From positions 1 through 7,584 of the forward strand of contig NZ_JAVKGO010000025.1 of NCBI RefSeq assembly GCF_031432315.1: a stretch of DNA of 7,584 nt. The letters run 5' to 3'. The position numbers and the translations under genes were made by a program. Under the pieces are notes generated by a model. That model worked only from the letters and a program-made list of their open reading frames with translations, was not told the DNA's origin and did no database searches. Shown piece after piece: positions 1 through 6,571 of this stretch. Position 1 is the first letter of the stretch; the number at the start of each line of letters is the position of its first letter. The DNA comes from Serpentinicella sp031432315. GTDB taxonomy: Bacteria; Bacillota; Clostridia; Peptostreptococcales; Natronincolaceae.

Positions 1-89
1 CTGGCTTTTTATTATTTCTAATTCTTGCCAGAAAAGAGTATATTTTTTCACTAAAGCACAGATTACTTTACACTACCATCACATTATTT

Positions 90-144
90 AACCGTACCCA
101 AGGTGTAACCTAAAATGGGTCTTGACCAAACCGTCCCTTTGTGC
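90..144. repeat. Paired GAACCGTCCC-like repeat traces (possible element end)
   Basis: Two related short stretches lie on the plus strand. One begins AACCGTACCCAAGGTGT at 90; the other is AACCGTCCCTTTGTGC at 129-144. Both resemble the AACCGTCCCCTNTGTG motif that I recall at the ends of IS200-like/REP-associated elements and transposase scars in clostridial genomes. Between them is a small self-complementary segment, GGTCTTGACC. They lie just beyond the transposase remnant, so they could be terminal sequence of a mobile element, although not necessarily of the same family. The similarity is visual only. Confidence 0.35.
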
Positions 145-167
145 TTTGTAGTGCTGTAGTTATTATT

Positions 168-302
168 TTAAGAGTTACTTGCACAATACTTTGAGCCATC
201 TATTGCTACTAGTTCCTTGTCATACAATTGCCATTCATCACATAGCTTTATAAATGCTCTAAATACATTTTTTAATGCTTTTTTATTCTTTTCTAGAGTC
301 TC
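168..302 (-). pseudogene. IS1182-family transposase remnant
   Basis: Reading the minus strand from about 302 down to a TAA at 168-170 gives a peptide of about 44 residues. It contains KALKNVFRAFIKLCDEW and then ELVAIDGSKYCASNS. From memory of the family, IS1182-type DDE transposases carry a similar stretch around the first catalytic aspartate: a FRxFxxLC segment followed by ELVAIDGSKFxAVNSK. Only this segment survives. There is no start codon in the aligned part, the frame ends right after the SNS that corresponds to VNS, and nothing resembling the rest of the roughly 450-residue enzyme follows at 1-167. It is therefore a non-functional scar of an insertion sequence. It ends close to the 3' end of the membrane gene at 326, which may have been truncated or shifted by the same event. 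The family call rests on one motif block, so it is likely but not certain. Confidence 0.65.
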
Positions 303-325
303 CTCTCCCAATGTGTTCTCGTGTA

Positions 326-667
326 CTACGTTTTTAAACTGAAATCCGTATACTCATACTCAGATAATGTAAACCTTCTCACTTCGTTGTTATATGTTGT
401 TATATCAACAACATATATATCAAAGAATTTGGATTTTACTTTATATTCCTTAATATCTTTTAACTCGACTTTCTTTCCATTAAATGATATTAATTTATCA
501 TCATGAATATATGTATAATCGGAATTCATATTACCATTTAACATGAATAATGATAACACAAAAGCTAGCGAGTCCAAATCAGAATCCGCATATATACCCA
601 GTAAAACAATTAAACATATCAATAGTCCATCACCTAGCAATAACGATATACTACCTAACACCTCCAA
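326..667 (-). CDS. C-terminal part of a split membrane protein (DUF5673-like tail)
   Basis: This frame encodes 113 residues. Two hydrophobic stretches (about residues 4-27 and 31-44) are followed by a polar tail, with DDKLISFNGKKVELKDIKEYKV at roughly residues 56-77. That tail resembles the DUF5673-type domain of small Firmicute membrane proteins, where a 'FNGK..I.W.DI..Y.V' pattern is typical; this is a recollection, not a search result. The only upstream start is a TTG at 665-667 with no Shine-Dalgarno sequence, and it overlaps the end of the upstream frame (655-864) by 13 bases. Together these facts suggest it is not an independent gene but the continuation of the upstream frame after a one-base shift in the TTTT run around 667-671. 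Adding one T there joins both frames into about 181 residues with four membrane segments. The alternative is two overlapping, translationally coupled genes. Its function is unknown. Confidence 0.55.
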   Translation of the reverse strand: MEVLGSISLLLGDGLLICLIVLLGIYADSDLDSLAFVLSLFMLNGNMNSDYTYIHDDKLISFNGKKVELKDIKEYKVKSKFFDIYVVDITTYNNEVRRFTLSEYEYTDFSLKT

Positions 668-864
668 AATGATAATTTGTTCTCCGGTTTAAACTTGAAT
701 ATTATTCTCATTCTATATAAGAAATTAAGAGAATATAAAATATAGATTGAAAATATTAACAGAGATATTATAGATGCAGAACTAAAAATATTTTCTATTT
801 TAATAACAAAAAGTACGAGTGAAAAAGATAACATTATGGCGTGTATATAAAAAAAATTTTTCAT
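655..864 (-). CDS. N-terminal part of a split small membrane protein
   Basis: It encodes 69 residues starting at an ATG at 862-864. A good ribosome binding site, AAAGGAG, lies about six bases upstream on the minus strand, so translation does start here. Two membrane helices are visible (about residues 3-21 and 28-49), followed by a basic, polar end, RMRIIFKFKPENKLSFWRC. The frame then stops, while the next frame (326-667) continues with further hydrophobic segments and a soluble domain. The most economical reading is one four-helix membrane protein broken by a single-base indel. A sequencing error or a real pseudogene cannot be told apart here. No function is recognised. It lies between mobile-element traces, which fits a decaying accessory locus. 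Confidence 0.55.
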   Translation of the reverse strand: MKNFFYIHAIMLSFSLVLFVIKIENIFSSASIISLLIFSIYILYSLNFLYRMRIIFKFKPENKLSFWRC

Positions 865-918
865 AGATACTCCTTTAGCAATATATGATTTTATAAAATC
901 TTTCTCGAATATATATTA

Positions 919-945
919 GAGTCTCTGTATATATTGCAGAGACTC
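919..945. repeat. Perfect 9-bp inverted repeat (hairpin)
   Basis: GAGTCTCTG at 919-927 is exactly complementary to CAGAGACTC at 937-945, with a nine-base AT-rich loop. It lies between the two small membrane genes on the minus strand. Neither side has a clear T-run, so it is not a classical intrinsic terminator. It could be a transcript hairpin in the leader of the 655-864 gene, or a protein-binding palindrome. Confidence 0.5.
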
Positions 946-972
946 ATCTTAACATTTATCTTGTTGCGTAAT

Positions 973-1001
973 GAACCCCTAGACAACCAAGGGGAAGGTT
1001 C
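973..1001. repeat. Degenerate GAACC...GGTTC inverted repeat, possible mobile-element scar
   Basis: GAACCCCT at 973-980 faces AGGGGAAGGTTC at 990-1001, forming an imperfect hairpin around GACAACC. Read on the minus strand, the right arm begins GAACCTTCCCCTTGG, close to the GAACCGTCCCCT motif also seen at 129-144. A nearby CAGGGGCAACAAAGAGAAC (minus strand, about 1018-1036) may be a further diverged copy. The block touches the 3' end of the gene ending at 1046. I read it as a degraded element end, with low certainty. Confidence 0.35.
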
Positions 1002-1045
1002 GGTATATATATTCAAGTTCTCTTTGTTGCCCCTGTTTTGGCACT

Positions 1046-1297
1046 TCAATCATTCATATCATCCTCTATTTTACTTAATTTTCTTTCCAAATATGCTCTA
1101 TATGGACCACTGATATAAATATGTGAAAGACAAAGAATTATAATCCCTGGCAACAACCATGGTGATTCATTAGGAATTGTAAAATACAGAAATAATGTAA
1201 ACATCAAAGTTCCACTAACATACCAAGTTGAAAATTTTAATCCTTCATTATATAGAGTAAAATAATTCGAGTAAAGAATCTTTAGTTTTGTTAACAT
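1046..1297 (-). CDS. Small two-helix membrane protein, unknown function
   Basis: I place the start at the ATG at 1295-1297, giving 83 residues beginning MLTKLKILYSN. The minus strand just before it reads GGTGGTGAT (1301-1309), a good match to the extended Shine-Dalgarno AGGAGGTGAT at correct spacing. An in-frame ATG five codons earlier (1310-1312) lies inside this site and has no binding site of its own. The protein has two predicted membrane helices (about residues 22-41 and 47-64), a short basic N-terminus and a charged C-terminal tail, KLSKIEDDMND, consistent with both ends facing the cytoplasm. I recognise no family. It has its own promoter (1362-1390) and no obvious partner: the downstream gene on the same strand (655-864) is about 180 bases away across repeat debris. 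An immunity-type or envelope protein would fit its size, but nothing in the sequence shows it. Confidence 0.6.
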   Translation of the reverse strand: MLTKLKILYSNYFTLYNEGLKFSTWYVSGTLMFTLFLYFTIPNESPWLLPGIIILCLSHIYISGPYRAYLERKLSKIEDDMND

Positions 1298-1361
1298 TAT
1301 TATCACCACCATTCTAGAGCTTTTAATTTAAGTAATACACATTGAATTGCAATTCTTCAGT

Positions 1362-1390
1362 ATTTTATATTTAATATTTACAATAGTCAA
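1362..1390 (-). promoter_or_regulatory. Sigma-A-type promoter for the 1046-1297 gene
   Basis: On the minus strand TTGACT (1385-1390) and TAAAAT (1362-1367) are separated by exactly 17 bases, a good vegetative promoter. Transcription would begin near 1355, about 58 bases before the chosen ATG. A perfect 12-bp palindrome, GAATTGCAATTC (1344-1355), lies at the predicted start point and could be an operator. Confidence 0.55.
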
Positions 1391-1490
1391 ATGGTACTTT
1401 TTTTCCCAATATGTGCCTATGTTTTTAAAATCAAAGGTTTTATTGATTTATAATTATTTTCAAAAAACCCTTCGACAGTTTTCTACATTT

Positions 1491-1527
1491 AAAAGCAAGA
1501 AAGCAGGTCCCTCAAGGATACCTGCTT
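1491..1527 (-). terminator. Intrinsic terminator of the EF-G-like gene
   Basis: AAGCAGGT (1501-1508) pairs perfectly with ACCTGCTT (1520-1527). On the minus strand the hairpin is followed by the T-rich run TTCTTGCTTTT (1491-1500 plus flank). It starts about 29 bases after the stop codon of the 1556-3610 gene, so it is that gene's transcription terminator. Confidence 0.7.
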
Positions 1528-1555
1528 CAATTAATTATATTTTATATTTCTTTTC

Positions 1556-3610
1556 CTACCCTTGCTGGGCTACAACTTTCTCACTGATCATTTGTGGTAC
1601 CTCTTCATATCTAGCAAAATCCATCTCAAAGCTGCCCCTTGATTGGGTCATTGATCGTAAATCTATTGCATATTTAAACATCTCTGCCTGGGGCACTTCT
1701 GCAATAATACATTGTTGACCCCCTTTAGGTTCCATTCCTAAAATTCTACCTCTTCTTTTATTAATGTCTCCCATTATATCTCCCATATATTCATCAGGCA
1801 CTTTAATCTCGACTTTCATAATTGGTTCCAATAGCACTGGCTTTGCTTCACTAATTCCTTTTTTGAAGGCTAAGGATGCGGCGATTTTAAACGCCATCTC
1901 AGAAGAATCAACATCGTGATATGACCCGTCGTAGAGAACTGCTTTTATATTCGTTACAGGGTATCCGGCTAATACGCCCTTTTCCATACAGTCTTTGATT
2001 CCCTTTTCTACAGCAGGTATATAGGATTTTGGTACGGCACCACCGAAAATTTCCTCTGCAAATTCAAAGTCACTAGCCGTTGGTTCAAAACGTATTTTAA
2101 CATCACCGTATTGCCCATGGCCACCGGACTGTTTTTTATGCTTCCCTTGTACATCTGATTTACTTTTAATTGTCTCTCTATAGGGTACTTTAGGATCACT
2201 TAATTGTACTTCTACACCAAACTTATTTTTAAGCTTGCTAGTTATTACCCTCAGATGCAGCTCCCCTTGCCCTTTTATTATGGTTTGTTTTGTTTCTTTA
2301 TTTCTTTCAAATTGAAATGTAGGATCTTCTTCGGCTAATCTTTGTAACCCGTTTCCGATTTTTTCTTCATCTCCTCTTGCTTTAGGTTCTACAGCTAAAA
2401 AGAGTTGGGGAGTTGAAAACTCAATGTCACTATAGACAATAGGTTTTTCTACTGAACAAAGTGTATCTCCTGTTAGGGTATGTTGTAACTTAGCCACAGC
2501 AGCAATATCTCCAGCATTTACTTCGTCTACTTCGATTTGTTGCTTTCCTCTTAGTAAAAAAGGGCTACCTAGCTTTTCTTTTTGATTTTTATTTGCATTT
2601 AATACTTCCATATCCGCTGTTAACCTTCCAGATATTACTTTAAACAAAGATATTTTACCGATGTAGGGATCAACGATTGTTTTAAATACCTGAGCTGAAA
2701 AAGGTTCGCTGGGACCTAATGTTCTCTCCTCCACTTTATTTGTTACTGGATTATCTCCTTGCTTAGGAGGCATATCTACTGGTGAAGGTGAATAGTCACA
2801 AATCATTTCTAGCAGTGTATGTATTCCTATATTTTTTGAAGCGGCACCACATATAACAGGTACAATATCTCCATTTATGACCCCTTTTCTTAAACCTTCA
2901 CGTATTTCTTCTTCCGTAAAAGGTTCACCAGAGAAATATTTATCTAATAAAGCATCATCACTTTCTGCAACAGACTCTAGTAATAATTCTCGAATACTTT
3001 GAACTTCTTCCATTAAATCCTCAGGTATGGAATCATCTTTACAAGTCTCACCATCATATTTTCTTGCAACCATTTTTACAACATTTATATTTCCTACAAA
3101 GCTCTCTTGCTCTCCCAAAGGAATTTGAAATGGTGCTATTTTCTTACCGAACTTTTCTCTTAACTCTTCTAATACTTTTTTAAAGTTAGCATTTTCTCTA
3201 TCCATTTTATTTACAAAAATAAAAGTAGGTTTTTTCTTATCTATCGCATAGTTCCATGCTTTCTCGGTACCTACTTCTATGCCACTGGTGGCGTCTGCTA
3301 GAATAATTATTCCCCCGGATACTTTTACCGCACTTTGTACCTCGCCAATAAAATCAAAGTAGCCCGGCGAATCCAAGAAATTAATTTTATAGTTTTGCCA
3401 CTCCATCGGCAATAAAGATGTATTTATTGAAAGACGTCTGTTTATTTCTTCTTTATCAAAATCTGATGTGGTATTCCCATCTTCAATTGTTCCTATTCTA
3501 TTAGTATACTTCGCCGTAAATAATGCGGCTTCTGCTAAAGTTGTTTTACCACTACCCCCATGGCCTAATAATGCAATATTTCTAATACGGTCAGTCTCAT
3601 AGATTTTCAT
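1556..3610 (-). CDS. EF-G-like translation GTPase (EF-G paralogue, FusA2 type)
   Basis: The 684-residue protein has the full five-domain EF-G length. The GTP-binding motifs are G1 GHGGSGKT (16-23), the switch I segment SINTSLL (61-67), G3 DSPGYFD (80-86), G4 NKMD (134-137) and G5 GAASK (255-259). Domain II follows, and domain IV carries SGGHGQYGDV where classical EF-G has SGGRGQYGHV. Classical EF-G has AHIDAGKTT in G1 and DTPGHVD in G3. The GHGGSGKT form and Tyr84 in place of the catalytic histidine mark this as the EF-G-like paralogue subfamily rather than housekeeping FusA. Paralogues of this broad type have been linked to translation under altered growth conditions, and at least one (Bacteroides EF-G2) lacks GTPase activity; whether this one does is inference. 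It acts on ribosomes in the cytoplasm. The start is supported by AGGGGGAGA four bases upstream. The gene is monocistronic, with a terminator at 1491-1527, and it is not next to rpsL/rpsG/tuf, where true fusA usually lies. Confidence 0.93.
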   Translation of the reverse strand: MKIYETDRIRNIALLGHGGSGKTTLAEAALFTAKYTNRIGTIEDGNTTSDFDKEEINRRLSINTSLLPMEWQNYKINFLDSPGYFDFIGEVQSAVKVSGGIIILADATSGIEVGTEKAWNYAIDKKKPTFIFVNKMDRENANFKKVLEELREKFGKKIAPFQIPLGEQESFVGNINVVKMVARKYDGETCKDDSIPEDLMEEVQSIRELLLESVAESDDALLDKYFSGEPFTEEEIREGLRKGVINGDIVPVICGAASKNIGIHTLLEMICDYSPSPVDMPPKQGDNPVTNKVEERTLGPSEPFSAQVFKTIVDPYIGKISLFKVISGRLTADMEVLNANKNQKEKLGSPFLLRGKQQIEVDEVNAGDIAAVAKLQHTLTGDTLCSVEKPIVYSDIEFSTPQLFLAVEPKARGDEEKIGNGLQRLAEEDPTFQFERNKETKQTIIKGQGELHLRVITSKLKNKFGVEVQLSDPKVPYRETIKSKSDVQGKHKKQSGGHGQYGDVKIRFEPTASDFEFAEEIFGGAVPKSYIPAVEKGIKDCMEKGVLAGYPVTNIKAVLYDGSYHDVDSSEMAFKIAASLAFKKGISEAKPVLLEPIMKVEIKVPDEYMGDIMGDINKRRGRILGMEPKGGQQCIIAEVPQAEMFKYAIDLRSMTQSRGSFEMDFARYEEVPQMISEKVVAQQG

Positions 3611-3921
3611 TTAATCTCCCCCTAACTGATTATTAGAATTACTTGATTTTATTATAAGTATTTCTATGAAATCAAAATAATTCCTTTATTTTTATAAACT
3701 TAATGATTGATTTAAATTCAGACTTGACGATAAATATGTGCTTTTTTCTTAATGCTTGCACTTTTTGTATGCAGTTCTGTTTTGAATCACATGTATATGT
3801 TTTGTTTCAAGTCAATATTCAGTTTATCTATATGCTTAGTTTAAATTGGTAAATATTTTGAATATTTAAATAATATGCTATACTTATTTTAATGTAATAA
3901 CATATAACAAGGAGGGCTTTT
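3611..3921. other. Divergent intergenic region between EF-G-like gene and hisC
   Basis: These 311 bases hold no gene. On the left is the ribosome binding site of the EF-G-like gene (3615-3622) and a minus-strand TATAAT at 3651-3656 with only a weak -35, a plausible promoter with a leader of about 35 bases. A short palindrome, ATTTC-TAT-GAAAT (3660-3672), lies in that promoter's spacer. GACTTGA (3721-3727) is complementary to TCAAGTC (3807-3813), an inverted repeat 80 bases apart. The right end carries the hisC promoter. I see no T-box or riboswitch: the predicted hisC transcript starts too close to the gene to hold one. Confidence 0.5.
3858..3884 (+). promoter_or_regulatory. Extended -10 promoter of hisC
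   Basis: TATACT at 3879-3884 is preceded by TGC (3876-3878), giving an extended -10 element. TTGAAT at 3858-3863 serves as a -35 at a slightly short spacing of 15 bases, which an extended -10 tolerates. The implied leader is about 30 bases and ends in the strong ribosome binding site AAGGAGGG (3909-3916), five bases before the ATG. Confidence 0.55.
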
Positions 3922-5019
3922 ATGACTGTAAAATTTCGTTCTCAAATCCAAGCTTTAACCCCTTATAAACCTGGTAAGCCAATAGAAGATGTTAAAAAAG
4001 AGTATGGCATATCAAAAGTTTTTAAAATGGCTTCAAATGAAAATCCATTAGGGTGTTCTCCCCTGGTTAAAGAAGCAATTAACAAATCTCTTGACTATTT
4101 AAATCTCTATCCAGATGGTAATGCAACAAAACTAAAATATGCTATTGCTACGAAGTTAGGTATAAAACCTTCTCAGGTTCAGCCTAGTAGTGGTTCTGAC
4201 GAAATGGTTGATCAAATCGCCAAAACTTTTATAAACGAAGGTGATGAAGTTATACTTGCAGATGTAACTTTTCCAAGATATATTACAACTACAACTATGA
4301 TGGGTGGCATTCCAGTGGTTGTACCTTTGAAAAACTTTACTTATGATCTAGATGCAATGAAAAGGTCTATTACAGATAAGACCCGTTTAATTTGGCTCTG
4401 TAATCCTAATAATCCAACTGGAACCATGTTTTCTGAAAAGGCTTTGTTAGATTTTCTCGATAGTGTCCCATCACATGTTATTATAGTTTATGATGAAGCC
4501 TATAATGAATATGTCACTAGTCCAGAATATCCTCATAACAGTGTCTCATTATTAGAGAAGTATCCTAACATTATCATTCTTAGAACTTTTTCAAAGATTT
4601 ATGGTCTAGCGGCTTTAAGGATTGGTTATACTTTGGCATCTGAACATATTTTAAGTAATATTGATAAAATTCGTTCGCCTTTTAATGTAAACTCACTTGC
4701 ACAGACTGCAGCTGTAGCAGCTTTAAATGACGATGAATTTTTAAAGGATAGTTACGCGTGTAATAAAGAAGGTAAAGCATATTTATGTGACTCATTTGAC
4801 AGTATGGGAATTACTTATGCTCCTTCTGAAGCTAATCACATTTTCTTTGACTCAGGTAAAGAGTGTACTGAAGTGTTTACAGAACTACAAAAAAGAGGGG
4901 TAATTGTGAGACCCATGTATAATACTTATATTAGAGTTTCTATCGGTACTATGGAAGAAAATAAATTTTTTATCTCTCAACTAAAAGAGGTATTAGAATT
5001 AAATGTAGCTACAGCCTGA
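3922..5019 (+). CDS. hisC: Histidinol-phosphate aminotransferase (class I/II, PLP-dependent)
   Basis: The 365-residue cytoplasmic enzyme has the normal length for HisC. It transfers an amino group from glutamate to imidazole-acetol phosphate to form histidinol phosphate in histidine biosynthesis; relatives also act on aromatic amino acids. Fold-type I motifs occur in order: SNENP (38-42), YPDG (63-66), SGSDE (90-94), CNPNNPTG (160-167), YDEAY (190-194) and TFSKIYGLAALRIGY, with the PLP-binding lysine at 225. The C-terminal arginine that binds the substrate carboxylate is probably R338 in RVSIGT. No catalytic residue appears to be missing. The start has AAGGAGGG five bases upstream. The gene stands alone between its own promoter and a terminator that begins at the stop codon; no other his, trp or aro gene is present. 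The lone context leaves open a main role in tyrosine or phenylalanine transamination. Confidence 0.9.
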   Translation: MTVKFRSQIQALTPYKPGKPIEDVKKEYGISKVFKMASNENPLGCSPLVKEAINKSLDYLNLYPDGNATKLKYAIATKLGIKPSQVQPSSGSDEMVDQIAKTFINEGDEVILADVTFPRYITTTTMMGGIPVVVPLKNFTYDLDAMKRSITDKTRLIWLCNPNNPTGTMFSEKALLDFLDSVPSHVIIVYDEAYNEYVTSPEYPHNSVSLLEKYPNIIILRTFSKIYGLAALRIGYTLASEHILSNIDKIRSPFNVNSLAQTAAVAALNDDEFLKDSYACNKEGKAYLCDSFDSMGITYAPSEANHIFFDSGKECTEVFTELQKRGVIVRPMYNTYIRVSIGTMEENKFFISQLKEVLELNVATA

Positions 5020-5039
5020 GAATTTTTTCTCAGGTTTTT
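5015..5039 (+). terminator. Intrinsic terminator overlapping the hisC stop codon
   Basis: CCTGAGAA (5015-5022) pairs with TTCTCAGG (5027-5034) around a four-T loop and is followed by TTTTT (5035-5039). The left arm contains the TGA stop codon of hisC (5017-5019), so gene and terminator overlap. It isolates hisC from the downstream methyltransferase gene. Confidence 0.85.
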
Positions 5040-5253
5040 AATTAAAAGAAATTAAATGAGGAAATTATATAATTAGATTTAGTAGAATAAATGTACCTTT
5101 CCTTCTTCAACTTAATAAACCCCAAAATCTTTAATACTACTTAGCCAGAAGGTCTAAGAATCTTTTACATATATTAGTTATCTCGTAGCGCATAAAAAAA
5201 TACAGATAGGTTAGCTTAATTTATATTAAATCATTCCACATATGGCCGTTAAT

Positions 5254-5282
5254 TTGTTATAATTTGTTGTAATGACTATAAT
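5254..5282 (+). promoter_or_regulatory. Sigma-A promoter of the RNA methyltransferase gene
   Basis: TTGTTA (5254-5259) and a consensus TATAAT (5277-5282) are separated by exactly 17 bases. Transcription would start near 5289, leaving a leader of only about 15 bases that contains the AGGGGAGA ribosome binding site. The rest of the 5040-5253 gap is AT-rich, and I see no gene or structured RNA in it. Confidence 0.7.
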
Positions 5283-5303
5283 ATTTATGCAAGGGGAGAT
5301 ACG

Positions 5304-6446
5304 ATGAAAAAAGTAGAGTTAATTGCGACAGCAACGTTTGGACTAGAAGCAATTGTTAAACGTGAAGTTATAGATTTAGGGTTTGAAGATATTAAAACTG
5401 ATAATGCAATGGTTACTTTTAAAGGGGATCTGTCAAGTATACCAAAGGCTAATCTTTGGTTAAGGTGTGCAGATAGAGTTTTACTTAAGCTAGGGGAATT
5501 TAATGCTACTACATTTGATCAACTTTTTGAGCAGACAAAAGCATTGCCCTGGGAAGAGTGGATTCCTGAGGATGGCAAGTTTACTGTAACAGGGAAATCC
5601 ATTAATTCAAAACTATTTAGTGTTCCAGACTGTCAATCTATTGTAAAAAAAGCCATCGTTGAAAAGCTTAAGAAAAAGTATAATGTAACGTGGTTTTCAG
5701 AAACTGGTCCTGAGTATACGGTTCAAGTATCCCTACTTAAAGACAAAGCAATATTGACTATAGATACAAGTGGTACTGGTTTACATAAAAGAGGCTACAG
5801 AGAAAACAGTGTACAAGCTCCTATAAAGGAAACTTTAGCAGCAGCTTTAGTTAAGTTAAGCTTCTGGAATAAAGATCGTTTACTTCTTGATCCTTTTTGT
5901 GGCTCCGGTACACTTCCAATCGAGGCGGCAATGATCGGAAGAAATATTGCTCCAGGACTAAACAGAAGTTTCGCCTCTGAAAAATGGTCCATTTTCAAAC
6001 CTGAAATATGGAAAAATGCCCGTGTCGATGCACTTAAATCTATAGATCAAAACGTACAGCTTAAAATTAAAGGGACTGATATTGACCCAGAAGCAATTGA
6101 AATTGCAAAAGAAAATGCATTTGAAGCTGGAGTAGACGATTGTATTGAGTTTGATCAAAAACCCTTAGGTGAATTAGACTTCAAAGATGAATATGGAGTA
6201 ATTATATGTAATCCACCCTACGGTGAGCGTCTAAGTGAAGTTGAAGAAGTTGAAAAACTTTATACTAGTATGGGCAATTACTTTGAAAATTTAAATACTT
6301 GGTCTAAGTATATTATTACTTCTTTTGAGGAATTTGAAAACTTTTATGGAAAAAAAGCTGATAAGAAAAGAAAGTTATATAATGGTCGTATAAAAGTTGA
6401 TTATTATCAATACTTTGGCCCTAGACCACCAAAATCAATTACATAA
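5304..6446 (+). CDS. THUMP-domain class I SAM-dependent RNA methyltransferase (YpsC / RlmL N-terminal type)
   Basis: The 380-residue protein matches the length of Bacillus YpsC and of the N-terminal half of E. coli RlmL, which makes m2G2445 in 23S rRNA; the RlmK half is absent. An N-terminal ferredoxin-like part and a THUMP RNA-binding domain cover about residues 1-155. The linker LHKRGYR (160-166) is characteristic of this family. The Rossmann methyltransferase domain follows: SAM-binding motif I DPFCGSGT (196-203), the acidic ribose-binding GTDID (257-261) and the catalytic motif IV NPPYGERL (303-310), whose NPPY form marks amino-group (N2-guanine) methylation. The likely target is a guanine in 23S rRNA; the exact position is inferred by homology only. 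The start is supported by AGGGGAGA upstream. The gene is monocistronic, with its own promoter (5254-5282) and a strong terminator (6491-6528). Nothing appears truncated. Confidence 0.9.
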   Translation: MKKVELIATATFGLEAIVKREVIDLGFEDIKTDNAMVTFKGDLSSIPKANLWLRCADRVLLKLGEFNATTFDQLFEQTKALPWEEWIPEDGKFTVTGKSINSKLFSVPDCQSIVKKAIVEKLKKKYNVTWFSETGPEYTVQVSLLKDKAILTIDTSGTGLHKRGYRENSVQAPIKETLAAALVKLSFWNKDRLLLDPFCGSGTLPIEAAMIGRNIAPGLNRSFASEKWSIFKPEIWKNARVDALKSIDQNVQLKIKGTDIDPEAIEIAKENAFEAGVDDCIEFDQKPLGELDFKDEYGVIICNPPYGERLSEVEEVEKLYTSMGNYFENLNTWSKYIITSFEEFENFYGKKADKKRKLYNGRIKVDYYQYFGPRPPKSIT

Positions 6447-6490
6447 TTAGATTTAGTCTATAAAAACTTTCAGTTAATAATTATAAAATA

Positions 6491-6528
6491 AAAAAACAGA
6501 TTATCTTTTAGTTGATAATCTGTTTTTT
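6491..6528. terminator. Strong bidirectional terminator between convergent genes
   Basis: A 15-bp perfect inverted repeat, AAAAAACAGATTATC (6491-6505) with GATAATCTGTTTTTT (6514-6528), encloses an eight-base loop. Each strand reads a stem followed by a T-run, so it serves both the methyltransferase gene (ending 6446, plus) and the liaF-like gene (ending 6572, minus). Confidence 0.9.
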
Positions 6529-6571
6529 GATAGTATAAAAAATGTAGTCATCGTTTACTTTTTTCTTTTGT

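Noticed and set aside
1..31. CTGGC...GCCAG inverted repeat at the window edge
   Set aside because: It has only a five-base stem with a long AT-rich loop, easily expected by chance.
321..506. 61-residue plus-strand open frame
   Set aside because: It is antisense to the DUF5673-like membrane frame, of low complexity, and without a ribosome binding site.
1347..1718. 123-residue open frame on the plus strand
   Set aside because: It runs across the terminator and antisense to the 3' end of the EF-G-like gene, has no ribosome binding site, and looks like non-coding translation.
2008..2199. 63-residue minus-strand open frame inside the EF-G-like gene
   Set aside because: It is an alternative frame within conserved EF-G domain coding sequence.
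3724..3752. TTGACG as a -35 element on the plus strand upstream of hisC
   Set aside because: The position 17 bases downstream reads TCTTAA, a poor -10, whereas the extended -10 promoter at 3858-3884 fits much better.
3730..3921. T-box or other riboswitch leader for hisC
   Set aside because: No T-box motif (AGGGTGGNACCGCG) or specifier-like structure is present, and the best promoter leaves a leader of only about 30 bases.
5795..6158. Two overlapping minus-strand open frames of 66-67 residues
   Set aside because: They are antisense to the conserved methyltransferase domain and have no recognisable motifs or ribosome binding sites.
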